Assembly (NCBI RefSeq): GCF_002506585.1
Contig: NZ_DAXW01000009.1
Location: 471,406-535,405, forward strand
Length of the DNA: 64,000 bases
Direction: 5' to 3'
From: Methanoculleus sp. UBA430
GTDB lineage: Archaea > Halobacteriota > Methanomicrobia > Methanomicrobiales > Methanoculleaceae
Of the stretch, positions 24,431 to 33,901 are shown piece by piece. Below the pieces are notes generated by a model. It saw only the letters and a program-made list of their open reading frames with translations. It was not told the origin of the DNA and searched no databases. Position 1 is the stretch's first letter. The number at the start of each line of letters is the position of its first letter. Both the position numbers and the translations under genes were made by a program.

Positions 24431-27400
24431 TCAGGCTCCGATGGCAGCGAGCGTCTCCGCATCGGTCATGTAGATCCAGTAACCCTGCATGGGCTGCATC
24501 GGGCGTTCTTCACCGTGGCGGCCGGTGGCGCCACGGAGGATCGACACTCCGTACTCCTGGGCCTGTGTATCGAAGCCGATGAGCGTGGTCCAGTTGTCGC
24601 CGAGCGACAGCAGGGAGGTTGCCGCGGACCGGGGTTCGGTGCCGGAGAACCCGATCGCGTTCCAGCCTTTTTCGAGGTTCTTTTCGGGCGGGAGAGTCGG
24701 ACCGTCGGCAGCGTAGGTGAGCGGGATCGAGTAGGTCCTGTTCGCGTAGATCCAGACCCCGTCGAGCGGCCGGAAGGTTGTCGTCGAATTGGCCATCGTC
24801 CAGCCGTTTATGCCGTCGTAGAGCAGGATCGAGTGATCGGCGGTATCGACGCCGTTAAAGATCGCAAAGGTGTTCGCGCCGTTAACGAGACGTTTCGGGG
24901 TCGAGACGAAGTTCCAGCCCGGATGAAGGGTGAGGGTGTCCGTCTCGCCCGGCTCGGTATCGCCGGAGCCGGTCACGGCGATGGTCCGCGTCGCGCTGCT
25001 GCTCCCGGCGGCGTTCGCGACCGTGAGGTTCACGGTGTAGGTGCCGGGGGCCGTGTAGGTGTGGGTCGTGTTCCGGTCGGTCGCGTTCGCGCCGTCGCCG
25101 AAGGCCCAGGACCAGGAGTCAGCACCGGTCGAGTTGTCGGTGAACGCGACGGTGAGCGGCGCCTCACCGGCGGTCACGTCGGCGGTGAAGTTCGCGATCG
25201 GGGCGGTGGCGTATTTGTCCACCTCGATGACGACTTTGTCGATCCACTTTGCCGACCAGCCTGTGGTTGCGTCTTCCCACGTACCCCAGGCCATGTAGGC
25301 ATCGTAGATGCCGAAGATGTGCAGGCCCCAGGGGTTCGTGGAGTTGTCGGCGAAGAAGATCAGGCGCATGCCCGGGAAGTAGCCGGTATCGGTGTAGCCG
25401 ACGCCCTGGCCGTCACCGCCGCCCGCGTTGTACCAGCAGAGGACGGCCGGGCCCTGGCGCGGGTGGGGGTTGTAGACCCATTCCTGCTTGAGCCCTGTTT
25501 TATAGCCGTCCCTGCTGTCCAGGCGGATAAAGTCCCTTTCGGAAGCGCCCCCGACGAGGTCGCAGATGTCCTTGATGTCGGTGCCCTTCACGGCGCCGAA
25601 CCTTCCTTTGCCCTGGAAGACGCTGTTCCAGTTCTTCTCCTCCGGGTCCGGGTAGGTGTCATCGAAGATCCACCACTGGTGGTAGTAGTTCGTTACGCCG
25701 TCGCCCTGGACGGGGAGGTTCTCCTCCAGCCAGCGGTAGTCGACGGTCGTCTCGTTTAAGACGGTGCCGTTTCTGGCCACCTTTGCAACGCGCAGGGTGG
25801 TGGTCCCGATATCCCTGGGCTCGAGCACCCGGATCTGGTCGATCGGCTCGGTCTTCACAACCGTGTCGCTCCCGAAGGGGCCGGTGACGGTGAGGGTGAC
25901 CGGGTAGGTGCCGACGCGGGTGTAGATGTGGACCGGGTTCTGCTCGGTCGAGGTGTTGCCGTCGCCGAAGTCCCATGCCCACCCGGTCGGGTTGCCGCCG
26001 GAGGTGTCGGTGAACCGGACGGCAAGCGGCGGCAGCCCGCCGGTCGTGTTTGCGGTGAAGTCTGCCGCCTTAGCGTTCAGCGCGATGCAGTCGGCCTCGA
26101 TCGTGCTGTTGGTGCCGATGGCGTTCGTGGCGGTGAGGGTGACGGTATACCTTGCCGGGTAGGTCGCGGGAGCAGCGTAGGTGTGGACCGGGTTTTTCTC
26201 GGTCGAGGTCGCGCCGTCACCGAAGTCCCACGCCCAGGTGTCGGGGGATCCCGACGAGGTGTCGGTGAACCGGACGGTGAGCGGGGGCGAGCCCGAGGTC
26301 ACGTTGGCACTGAAGGATACGACCGGGGGCGCGGGGGGATCGCTACCGTCGATCCGCACCTCGACGACCCGGTCCGGCGCGGCGTCGGCGCTCGAAGGGA
26401 GGGTGTCGTTGTAGACGGCGTTTGCTTCTCCCCAGCAGACCTTCATGTCGGTGTTGCCGAAGACGTGCCGGCCATCAGGGTTCGTGGAGGTGTCGGCGAA
26501 GAAGACGAGGCGCAGGCTGGAGGTGTAGTCTGCTGCGTCGCCGTCGTACCAGCGGAGAACTGCCGGACCCTGCCTGGGGTTGGGCTCGTAGATCGTTGCA
26601 TACGGGTAGGCGATCGCGGCGCCGCCGGAGGTGTTGACGGTGACGGTGTCGCCTGCGCTCGCGCCGCCGACGTAATCGCAGATGTCGGCGAGATCGGTGC
26701 CCCTGACCGCACCGATGTCGATGAAGTTGACGGTCTCTTCGGGGTTCCAGGGGTTGTACTGTTTATACGGATACCTCTCCTTCCAGGCCGCTTCGGTGAT
26801 CGGGCCCTGGTGATAGTAGCGGGTGACGCCGTCTCCCTGGACCGGGAGGTTTGCCTCCAGCCAGCTGCGGTCGACCGTCTTTTGGTTCAGGATGGTTATT
26901 CCGTCGTTTGCGTACTTCACGATGCGGAGTTCGGCGGCGTCGCCGCCGTCTCCTCCGGACCCGGCCGCCTCAATCCCGCTCATCTCTTTTGTGTCGCTCC
27001 CTGCCGCGTTCGTGGCGGTGAGGGTGACGGTGTAGGTGCCGGGGGCGGTGTAGGTGTGGGTCGGGTTCTTCCCGGTGGAGGTGTTGCCGTCGCCGAAGTC
27101 CCATTCCCACGCGGTCGCGACGGGCATGGAGGTGTCGTTGAACGTGACGGCAAAGGGCACCGTACCGCTCGTCACGTTCGCGGTGAAGTTTGCAACCGGG
27201 GGTTCGGGATCGTCCTGGCTGTAAACCCTGACCTGGCTGACCCACTTGGGGGAGGCTCCGGCAGTCGAGGGGTAGTCGCCGCCGTAGCACCAGTATTTTT
27301 CATCCCAGCACTCTTTCATGTCGGTGTTGCCGAAGACGTGCCAGCCCCAGGGGTTTGAGGAGGTGTCGGCGAAGAAGATCATCCGCATGCCGACGGTGTA

Positions 27401-27964
27401 GCCGGTGTCCGGGTAGCCCTGGCCCTGCGGGTCCTGCGCGTCGGGGCCGGAGCCGTTGCCGCTGTACCAGCAGAGGACGGCCGGGCCCTGGCGCGCGTCG
27501 GGGTCGTAGATTATCGAATACGGGTAGTTCTTTGAAAAACCGTCGCTGCTGCGTATATTGATCGCGTCTCCTTCTCCGGCGCCGCCGATGTAGTTGCAGA
27601 TGTCCCGGAGGTCGGTCCCCATGACCGCTCCGAAGTCCGCCTTGTAGAGGACGCTCATCCGGACGTCCTCGCCCGGGTTCCAGCCGTCGTACGCTTCATC
27701 GGGGTGGACCTTCTCCCACTCCCCTTCGAAGACCGGGCCCTGGTGGTAGTAGCGGGTGACGCCGTCTCCCTGGATCGGGAGGTTTGCCTCCAGCCAGTGG
27801 TAGTCGACGGTCGTCTCGTTCAGAACGGTCAATTTGTCGTTTGCATACTTTGCGATACGGAGTTCGGTGGTGTTGTAGTTTGCCGCCGCTACCGGCGCCG
27901 AGAGCACGGCGGCGGCCAGCAGCAACACCATGAGCGTGATAATTACCTGTCTTGATTGTTTCAT
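24431..27964 (-). CDS. Large secreted protein with three DUF3344 and four PKD domains
   Basis: 1177 residues from ATG 27964. Order: signal (1-27), DUF3344-1 (about 28-248), PKD, DUF3344-2 (about 340-535), PKD, PKD, DUF3344-3 (about 715-905), PKD, and a C-terminal pair of 'GWN' repeats (about 1000-1177; LHPGWNFVSTPKRL and LEKGWNAIGFSGTE). The three DUF3344 copies have diverged: copy 3 keeps RQGPAVLCWYN but has lost the HVFGNTDMKECW cysteine. There is no C-terminal membrane helix, so the protein may be released or held by partners. It is 10 bp upstream of the metallophosphatase gene and probably co-transcribed with it. The start has the shared 15-base leader instead of a ribosome-binding site. 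Confidence 0.9.
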   Translation of the reverse strand: MKQSRQVIITLMVLLLAAAVLSAPVAAANYNTTELRIAKYANDKLTVLNETTVDYHWLEANLPIQGDGVTRYYHQGPVFEGEWEKVHPDEAYDGWNPGEDVRMSVLYKADFGAVMGTDLRDICNYIGGAGEGDAINIRSSDGFSKNYPYSIIYDPDARQGPAVLCWYSGNGSGPDAQDPQGQGYPDTGYTVGMRMIFFADTSSNPWGWHVFGNTDMKECWDEKYWCYGGDYPSTAGASPKWVSQVRVYSQDDPEPPVANFTANVTSGTVPFAVTFNDTSMPVATAWEWDFGDGNTSTGKNPTHTYTAPGTYTVTLTATNAAGSDTKEMSGIEAAGSGGDGGDAAELRIVKYANDGITILNQKTVDRSWLEANLPVQGDGVTRYYHQGPITEAAWKERYPYKQYNPWNPEETVNFIDIGAVRGTDLADICDYVGGASAGDTVTVNTSGGAAIAYPYATIYEPNPRQGPAVLRWYDGDAADYTSSLRLVFFADTSTNPDGRHVFGNTDMKVCWGEANAVYNDTLPSSADAAPDRVVEVRIDGSDPPAPPVVSFSANVTSGSPPLTVRFTDTSSGSPDTWAWDFGDGATSTEKNPVHTYAAPATYPARYTVTLTATNAIGTNSTIEADCIALNAKAADFTANTTGGLPPLAVRFTDTSGGNPTGWAWDFGDGNTSTEQNPVHIYTRVGTYPVTLTVTGPFGSDTVVKTEPIDQIRVLEPRDIGTTTLRVAKVARNGTVLNETTVDYRWLEENLPVQGDGVTNYYHQWWIFDDTYPDPEEKNWNSVFQGKGRFGAVKGTDIKDICDLVGGASERDFIRLDSRDGYKTGLKQEWVYNPHPRQGPAVLCWYNAGGGDGQGVGYTDTGYFPGMRLIFFADNSTNPWGLHIFGIYDAYMAWGTWEDATTGWSAKWIDKVVIEVDKYATAPIANFTADVTAGEAPLTVAFTDNSTGADSWSWAFGDGANATDRNTTHTYTAPGTYTVNLTVANAAGSSSATRTIAVTGSGDTEPGETDTLTLHPGWNFVSTPKRLVNGANTFAIFNGVDTADHSILLYDGINGWTMANSTTTFRPLDGVWIYANRTYSIPLTYAADGPTLPPEKNLEKGWNAIGFSGTEPRSAATSLLSLGDNWTTLIGFDTQAQEYGVSILRGATGRHGEERPMQPMQGYWIYMTDAETLAAIGA

Positions 27965-27979
27965 GGGATTCAACTCGCG
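27965..27979 (-). promoter_or_regulatory. Conserved start-codon leader of DUF3344 genes
   Basis: The minus-strand sequence CGCGAGTTGAATCCC directly precedes the ATG at 27964. The identical 15 bases precede the ATG at 19567 (19568-19582), and a near copy, CGCGAGTTGACCCCC, precedes 16039. There is no GGTGA or GGAGG in it. Confidence 0.55.
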
Positions 27980-28047
27980 TTTTCGATTTTTCTCCGGGTT
28001 TTCGATGGTCCTACGTTCGTGCGGAGATCCTGCCCCGGTAGATCCGT

Positions 28048-28064
28048 CCGGTCGCGGCGACCGG
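28048..28064 (-). terminator. Hairpin after 28101-29129
   Basis: CCGGTCG (28048-28054), loop CGG, CGACCGG (28058-28064), 37 bp beyond the stop codon of the upstream gene. It may end that transcript or only stabilise its 3' end; the next gene starts 84 bp further on. Confidence 0.35.
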
Positions 28065-28100
28065 GACCGCGCAACCCGGAAAAATACAAAAAGAGGGGCA

Positions 28101-29129
28101 TCATTGCTTCCCTCTGAGATACACAAGGCCTCCGATGACGGCGCCGATCAGGAGCACCGCCCCGATACCGGCGAGCGGCCAGGACGGTTCCCCGGGCGAA
28201 ACGGTCTGCTGCGGTTCCGGTGCCGCCGTCGTCTCCGGGACGGTCCAGGCCAGGGCATAGATGCTGAAGTGCCCGACCTCTGCGGTGATCGTCCGCGTGG
28301 CGGGGTCCACGGTTGCGGCAATCTCCTGCCATGCCTTCGAGGCGGGGTTGTACCACATCACCGAGAGCGTCGCGCCGTCGCCGATCCCTGCCCACTCTTC
28401 CGCGGAGAGGGTGTAGGTGAGGACGGCCGGCGGGTCGAACGTGGCCCCTGCAGGGCCGCAGTCGAGGGCGACGGCAACCGTCGTTCCCGGCGGCGCTGCC
28501 GGGACTTCGGCTGCAGCGACCTTGCTGCAGGTCACCTCGCCGAGCGGGTTGCCGTCGGCGTCAAGGGCGGCGGTGCCCTCCCGGATCGTCACGGCGCCGG
28601 TCCCGTCAGCGGTCCTGACAGTCACGGTGCCGGCCGCAGACGTGGCAAGGGAGGCCTGCCCGGGGGTCTGCACCGCGGTGGCGGTCGGCGTGTACCGGGT
28701 CCCGGTGCTGCTGCCGCCACTGCCTGAAGTGTCGATGTCGGTATCGCTGCCGGTGCCGCTGCTCCCCGCGACGCTCAGGTCAAGGACCGTCACTACCGCG
28801 GGCGTGAATACCACGGTCTCCTGGGCGGCGACCCCGTCGACGTAGAACGTGATCGTCTCTCCCGCCCGGTCTTCAGTTGTCTTCACGAGCAGCCGGCTCG
28901 TTTTGGACGGATCGGGATCGCCGTATCTTCCGGCTTCCACCACCTCCACCGAGCCGTACTCGGTACCCCCGATCGTCGCCGTGATCACGGTCCCGGCGGG
29001 TGCGGGGGAGCCGCCAATCATCACGCCCCCGTAGAGCTCCTGGGGTATCGCAGGGGTGCCCCCGGCCGCCGCCGCACCGGCGACGAGGCCGAGGAGGAGG
29101 AGCACTGTGATACCCGGTCGTATTCCCAT
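28101..29129 (-). CDS. Secreted anchored beta-domain protein
   Basis: 342 residues from ATG 29129. Order: signal (PGITVLLLLGLVAGAAAAG), an 'ELYG' beta domain (about 20-120; PAIPQELYGGVMIGGSPAPAGTVITATIGGTEYGSV) homologous to the N-terminus of 19882-24420, a Gly/Ser/Thr linker, a second beta domain (about 175-300; DGTGAVTIREGTAAL, LTYTLSAEEWAGIGDGATLSVMWYN), then a C-terminal helix and GKQ. An in-frame ATG at 29222 has a good AGGTGAT site but would put 31 charged residues before the signal peptide; that site may belong to a lost gene. Surface-located, function unknown. Confidence 0.75.
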   Translation of the reverse strand: MGIRPGITVLLLLGLVAGAAAAGGTPAIPQELYGGVMIGGSPAPAGTVITATIGGTEYGSVEVVEAGRYGDPDPSKTSRLLVKTTEDRAGETITFYVDGVAAQETVVFTPAVVTVLDLSVAGSSGTGSDTDIDTSGSGGSSTGTRYTPTATAVQTPGQASLATSAAGTVTVRTADGTGAVTIREGTAALDADGNPLGEVTCSKVAAAEVPAAPPGTTVAVALDCGPAGATFDPPAVLTYTLSAEEWAGIGDGATLSVMWYNPASKAWQEIAATVDPATRTITAEVGHFSIYALAWTVPETTAAPEPQQTVSPGEPSWPLAGIGAVLLIGAVIGGLVYLRGKQ

Positions 29130-29279
29130 CCTCCCCGCCTCTTTCCGCCGATGGCAGCGGGCGTGTCCGTCCCGGGCGAGCAGGCCAGGTAGCATGGCCG
29201 GATGCAAGTAGCTGTTTTTCATCATATCACCTGAATGAAGAACCAGAAGGTCGGGAGTCAGCGAGGTGACGGCTCACCG

Positions 29280-29402
29280 CGGTCGCCATAGCGCCTCGTC
29301 GCCGTTACCTCGACCGTCGCTGCCGCAAGGAGCACCAGGACGATGGCCGGGCAGCAGGCTGCCGGAAATCGCCCTCGCTTTTGGGAATACGTCGCGTCTC
29401 AT
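29280..29402 (-). pseudogene. Truncated, frameshifted 5' end of a 33902-35080 paralogue
   Basis: From the minus-strand ATG at 29402 the translation begins MRRDVFPKARAIS, against MKRDVFPKVRAIP in the intact gene. DNA similarity continues through the signal-peptide region, but an indel shifts the frame and homology stops near 29315. Only the start and its promoter survive. Confidence 0.7.
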
Positions 29403-29439
29403 GCAATAACTCCCGGAAGCCGGGCCCTACGGCAGGCCG

Positions 29440-29670
29440 GCCTGGTTAGAGATCAATTACATGTCCTAAACTTAAGCATTGTGTTAAATATTTTTCGTTT
29501 ACGGCACATGATATACGATAAGGGTTATGCACGGCACCCGGAACAGGGAAACCGGGGCGCCGGATCCGTGATGGTGCACGTGTTCCCCGATCGCTGTTTT
29601 CGCCTTCGTGGTTGCGCAACTCCCCTCCGATCCCGCGGACCCGCTCTAAACCGAAAACGGTCCCGCACCC
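29440..29670 (-). repeat. Duplicated promoter/upstream block, copy 1
   Basis: This block matches 35128-35360 over about 220 bp. Conserved parts include CTTAAG-TTGTTAAATATTTTTCGTTTA, a GGGGCGCCGGATCCGTGATGGT stretch split around one mismatch, and the perfect palindrome GTTGCGCAAC (29611-29620). In both copies it lies upstream of the same start MKRDVFPK / MRRDVFPK. Confidence 0.65.
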
Positions 29671-29850
29671 ACCGGAGAACGCCGGACGCCGGGGCTCCCG
29701 GTACGCGCGGACCTCCGGGCGGCTATAACGGGTTTCAGTCGTCCACGATCGGCGTTTCGCTCAACAAAAGCCACTGCGGGCGTTGCCGGTCACGAAGCAG
29801 ATCGACGAAAAACATAAAACCCGATCTTTCTTTCCGGGGCGGACGTGCAG

Positions 29851-29873
29851 GGGGGGAGGGGGTGCCTCCCCCG
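29851..29873 (-). terminator. Hairpin after 29911-33861
   Basis: GGGGGAG and CTCCCCC flank GGGGTGC about 40 bp beyond the stop codon on the minus strand. It is GC-rich, with TTTC runs further downstream. Confidence 0.4.
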
Positions 29874-29910
29874 GCCGGAGAGGACCGTGCACGTACCCAA
29901 TCTCAACGCT

Positions 29911-32900
29911 CTATCCGCTGATGGCGGCGAGGGTGTCCGGCCGGGTCATGTAGATCCAGTAGCCCTGCGTGGGCTGCATCCGCCGTGTCTCACTTGCCGA
30001 GGTCCGGATGATCCCGGCCTCGTACCGCTGGTCGACCGCGTCGTAGCCGATCAGGGTGGCCCAGCGGTCGCCGAGCGACAGCAGGGAGGTTGCCGCGGAC
30101 AGGGGTTCGGTGCCGGAGAACCCGATCGCGTTCCAGCCCTTGCCGAGGTCCTTCGTGGGCGGGAGGTCGGGGGCGCCGGAGGCGAAGGCGAGCGGGATCT
30201 CGTAGGTTCCGTTCGCGTAGATCCAGACCGCGTCGAGCGGCCGGAAGGTGTCGGCCGGACCCATCATTTTCCAGTCGTACTCGAGCCCGTCGTAGAGCAG
30301 GATCGTGTGGGCGGCGGTGTCGACGTCATTGAAGATCGCATAGGTGTTCGCACCGTCGGCGAGGCGCTTCGGGGTCGAGACGAAGTTCCAGCCCCGCTGG
30401 AGGACGATGGTGTCCGTCTCCCCTTCGGCGGCCTCGGTCACGGCGATGGTCTTCGCCACGCTGTCGTTCCCGGCGGCGTTCGCGACCGTGAGGGCCACGG
30501 TGTAGGTGCCGGGAGCGGTGTAGACGTGCTCCGGGTCCTGTTCGGCGGAGGACGCACCGTCGCCGAAGGTCCAGGACCAGGAGGTCGGGGTGTTGGTCGA
30601 CCGATCGGTGAACTGCACCGCGAGCGGGGCGTCGCCGGACGTGGTGCTCGCATCAAAGCCGGCGACCGGTGCGTCCGCGGGTTCGGAGTCAACGATGTTG
30701 AGCGTGGTGACGATCACGTACCGGGCGCCGCTCGGGTCGGAGTTGACGACGTTGTAGTCGCCGTAGACCGTGTAGATGGTGGTGCCGTTTGCGAGGACGA
30801 CGTTCGGGTCGTACTTCGTTGCGGCAGAGGTCATGCCGTCGAAGGACCGCCAGGCAAGGTCCGCCGTCGCGTTCTGGACGTTCGGGTAGCAGACCCCCTC
30901 GGGGGTGGTGATGTCCGTCAGCGAGTAGGTCGGGATCGGCTTCGAACTCTTCCAGAGGTCGAAGATGAAGCCGCTCGCGTTCAGCATGCCGCCGACGCTG
31001 GTTGCCGGGATCTCGATGTAATCCTCACCGGGCGTGTAGCCCCCGGAGCGCGGGGAGATGGCGGCCATGATCGTGCTGCCGTCAACGATATCGACCGTGC
31101 CCTGGTACAGGACGATGTAGGGAAGGTCCGAGTCGACGATGGTGATCCCGGTCGATGCTTCGGCCGAGCCGACATCGTTTGCCACGGTCAGGGTGATGGT
31201 GTAGTTGCCGGCCGTCGTGTAGGTGTAGTCGGTGGTCTTCCCGGTGACGGTATCGCCGTTGCCGAGGTCCCAGGTGTAGGTGAGGTTGTCGCCGGTCGCG
31301 GTTGCCGCAAGGTGCACCGGGGCGCCGACGGCATAACTGCTGTTCGATAACGGGGAGATGATCGTCACGCCGGACGGGGTGCCATCCCCGCTGGGCCGGG
31401 TCGGCAGGAGGGTGACGTTGAGTTCGACGACGTAGGTCGAGTTCTCGACCGACGGGAGGTCCCACCAGCCGAACTGGCTCAGGTCGCCGTACCAGATGTA
31501 GTAGGCGCCGGATCCGGTGATGTAGCCGTTCAAGGCTTTCTTGAACTTCTTGTCATCACCGGTCCCGAGGGTCTCGTAGAACTTCCACTTGTAGTCGTCG
31601 CCGAAGTTCCGGGTCGGGTAGGTGACGCCGTCGATGGTGAGGGTCAGGAGCGGCTTTCTGTCGCCGTAGCCCGCGTCGTTGTCGGCGTAGGTGTAGGTGT
31701 ACCCGGCGGCGGCGAGGATGTTGAAGAACGTGTTGCCGCCGTAACTGACGCCGTCGACGACGATCGGCTCGTCGGCGTAGACCGTGACGGAGGTGTTGAA
31801 GACGATCGGCTCCGGTTTCGTGATGACAATACCGATCTCTGCCGAGGAGCTCCCGTGCTCGTTGCTCACCGTCAGGTTGACGGTGTAGGTGCCGGCCCTG
31901 CCGTAGGTGTAGGTGACGTCCTGACCGGTGGCGTTGCCGCCGTCGCCGGTCTCCCAGGTGTAGGTGAGGTTGGCGCCGACGGCGGTTGCCGCGAACTGAA
32001 CCGGAAGGCCGATCTCATGGGTGCTGCCCGGGGCCGGGGAGGTGATCGTCACGTCGGATGGAGTCGCCGGAGCGGGCTCGACGAAGACGATGGTTCCGTT
32101 CCGCCACGGGCCCGTCCACGGACCCATGATGGGGTAGTTGTCGTAGCGGTCGGTGTTCGTGTACTTGTCGTGGCCTATGAACACGGGGGTGTCGCCGATG
32201 CCGTTGCCGTCGGCGTCGATGCCGGTGTAGCCGCTGTAGTAGTTGCCGACGTAGCCGGTGTACCCGACACCGTTGTAGGTGTAGGCGACCTCCTCAGGCG
32301 AGTGACAGATGTCTTCGCCGAGGCACTGGACGCTGCCGACGAAGGTGTTGGCCCAGATGTAGTTGTCGTGGACGTTGTCTTTCGCGCAGATCTGGTCGGC
32401 GTTGCCGGTGCAGGTGTTGTTGTAGACAAAGTTGCCGCAGGCGTCGTCCCTGAGGCTGATGCCGCGCTTGGTGTTGCCGTGGCAGGAGTTCTCGGTGATC
32501 GTGCAGTTAGTGGCGTTGCCGCCGAGGTGGATGCCGTTGTAGCACCCGCCGCCGCAGTCGTTGCCGATGATCAGGCAGTCGTCGTAGCCGACGCTCTCGA
32601 TCGAGGCGACGTGTTCGTTGGTCGGGCCGCGGGTCGTAAAGCCCCTGACGGCGATGCCGTCTGCCCTGAGGTCGAAGACCGGCTTCGCGGGCACGGCGGC
32701 GGTGACGGTGACGCTCGCCGGGCCGTTCTCGGTCATGAGGGTCAGGGCCCTGTCGACGAGCACGTTCTCGGTGTAGGCGCCGTCCTTCACGACGATGGTG
32801 TCGCCCGCAGCGGCGGCGTCGACCGCCGCCTGGATGGCGGCGTAGTCCCCGCCCTCACCGACGTACCAGGTCTTCGGTTCGGGAGCCGGACTGGCGATGA

Positions 32901-33861
32901 CCCCGTCCTCCCACGCTCCCGCTAAGGGTGCGTGGTCGGTGCCGAGACCGGACGGGAGGACGTGGGGTGTGTCGAGGATGCCGTCGCCGTCGGCGTCGGA
33001 CGCGGCGTAGCTCGACCAGAAGTTGCCGACGAAGTCAGTGTGCTCGACGCCGTCGTAGGTGTAGGTGACGGGGGCGGTGGTGTTCCAGGAGATGTTAACC
33101 GGGGCGGTGGTGCCAGCGTGGAGAGCGACACCGGAGACGTTGTTGTTTTGGTGGATCCGGTTGTTCTCACCAGCGTCACGGAAGTAGAAGGCGTTTCCGT
33201 TGCAGGTACTGTCGAAGGTGTTTCCGGCGATGGTATTATTGGTGGTCGTTGTGTCTCTGAGGGTGATGATCCCCTCTGTAGATGTGACGTTGATGAACGT
33301 GTTATTGATAATGTTGCAGTCTGTCGCATCCCTCAGTCGAAGGATAAAAGCAGGGGCTCCAAATTCATTTCCTATCGCATCTATAATCGTATTGTTCTCA
33401 AATGTGATATTGGAACCTTTCGGCGACATCCGATCCGTCATTCCAATTATCATACAGTTCCGGATAATCGAATCCGATGCAGGACCATAATTTCCTAACT
33501 TAATAACACTACCCGGGTTGACGAAGGTGAACCCGTCAAGGATCGTCCCTGTGGCATCTTGACTGCTGTCAGACGGCACCCTGGGACCTTCGCCCCCATT
33601 ACAATCCAGGATAACCAATTCGTCACCTGGAAGGGCCTGAATGGTCAGGTGTGGTTTCCCAACCTCAAACCGCGAATATGTCCCGGGCAGGACGTAGATT
33701 GTATCGCCGGACGAAGCGGCGTCGACTGCCGACTGAATAGTTGTATAATCTGTTATGTTGGCATCGTTGCTGACGTAGAGGGTCGCCGGGATCGTCGCCG
33801 ATACTGGGAACACAATACAGAGCAAACCAAGTACAATGGCAAGAGGTAGGTATGCTTTCAT
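29911..33861 (-). CDS. Large secreted beta-helix/PKD protein
   Basis: 1316 residues; the ATG has AGGTGA 4 bases upstream. Order: signal (1-23), right-handed beta-helix of the NosD/CASH type (about 25-330; many N-T-I-x-N-N repeats), second beta-helix (about 340-600), PKD (about 605-690), a 145-residue domain (about 690-835) almost identical in DNA and protein to one in 19882-24420, another PKD, a 160-residue beta domain, PKD, and a C-terminal pair of GWN repeats as in 24431-27964. Beta-helices bind or cleave polysaccharide; no catalytic residues can be assigned. The first 650 bp are clearly AT-richer than the rest, suggesting recent recombination. There is no anchor helix. Confidence 0.9.
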   Translation of the reverse strand: MKAYLPLAIVLGLLCIVFPVSATIPATLYVSNDANITDYTTIQSAVDAASSGDTIYVLPGTYSRFEVGKPHLTIQALPGDELVILDCNGGEGPRVPSDSSQDATGTILDGFTFVNPGSVIKLGNYGPASDSIIRNCMIIGMTDRMSPKGSNITFENNTIIDAIGNEFGAPAFILRLRDATDCNIINNTFINVTSTEGIITLRDTTTTNNTIAGNTFDSTCNGNAFYFRDAGENNRIHQNNNVSGVALHAGTTAPVNISWNTTAPVTYTYDGVEHTDFVGNFWSSYAASDADGDGILDTPHVLPSGLGTDHAPLAGAWEDGVIASPAPEPKTWYVGEGGDYAAIQAAVDAAAAGDTIVVKDGAYTENVLVDRALTLMTENGPASVTVTAAVPAKPVFDLRADGIAVRGFTTRGPTNEHVASIESVGYDDCLIIGNDCGGGCYNGIHLGGNATNCTITENSCHGNTKRGISLRDDACGNFVYNNTCTGNADQICAKDNVHDNYIWANTFVGSVQCLGEDICHSPEEVAYTYNGVGYTGYVGNYYSGYTGIDADGNGIGDTPVFIGHDKYTNTDRYDNYPIMGPWTGPWRNGTIVFVEPAPATPSDVTITSPAPGSTHEIGLPVQFAATAVGANLTYTWETGDGGNATGQDVTYTYGRAGTYTVNLTVSNEHGSSSAEIGIVITKPEPIVFNTSVTVYADEPIVVDGVSYGGNTFFNILAAAGYTYTYADNDAGYGDRKPLLTLTIDGVTYPTRNFGDDYKWKFYETLGTGDDKKFKKALNGYITGSGAYYIWYGDLSQFGWWDLPSVENSTYVVELNVTLLPTRPSGDGTPSGVTIISPLSNSSYAVGAPVHLAATATGDNLTYTWDLGNGDTVTGKTTDYTYTTAGNYTITLTVANDVGSAEASTGITIVDSDLPYIVLYQGTVDIVDGSTIMAAISPRSGGYTPGEDYIEIPATSVGGMLNASGFIFDLWKSSKPIPTYSLTDITTPEGVCYPNVQNATADLAWRSFDGMTSAATKYDPNVVLANGTTIYTVYGDYNVVNSDPSGARYVIVTTLNIVDSEPADAPVAGFDASTTSGDAPLAVQFTDRSTNTPTSWSWTFGDGASSAEQDPEHVYTAPGTYTVALTVANAAGNDSVAKTIAVTEAAEGETDTIVLQRGWNFVSTPKRLADGANTYAIFNDVDTAAHTILLYDGLEYDWKMMGPADTFRPLDAVWIYANGTYEIPLAFASGAPDLPPTKDLGKGWNAIGFSGTEPLSAATSLLSLGDRWATLIGYDAVDQRYEAGIIRTSASETRRMQPTQGYWIYMTRPDTLAAISG

Positions 33862-33901
33862 TATATCACCTATAATTGGAAAAATGGTTAGAGTTGGTTG
33901 A

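Larger units (their letters stand above)
29130..29910. other. Gene-free region with a decayed 5' gene fragment and duplicated promoter block
   Basis: From left to right it holds an orphan AGGTGATATGATG start-like site (about 29220-29233), a decayed gene start (about 29280-29402), its AT-rich promoter and upstream block (29440-29670) duplicated at 35128-35360, and a hairpin (29852-29872) after the 29911 gene. No intact gene is seen. Confidence 0.6.

Noticed and set aside
18276..27290. Possible CRISPR or tandem-repeat array in the repetitive 18-27 kb part
   Set aside because: Recurring phrases such as CCGTCGCCGAAGTCCCA are codons of PKD modules spaced by full domains, not short repeats with unique spacers.
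21580..27358. Several 450-520-codon + strand frames across the surface-protein genes
   Set aside because: They arise from repetitive Gly/Val/Arg codons opposite PKD modules; they lack domain signatures and ribosome-binding sites.
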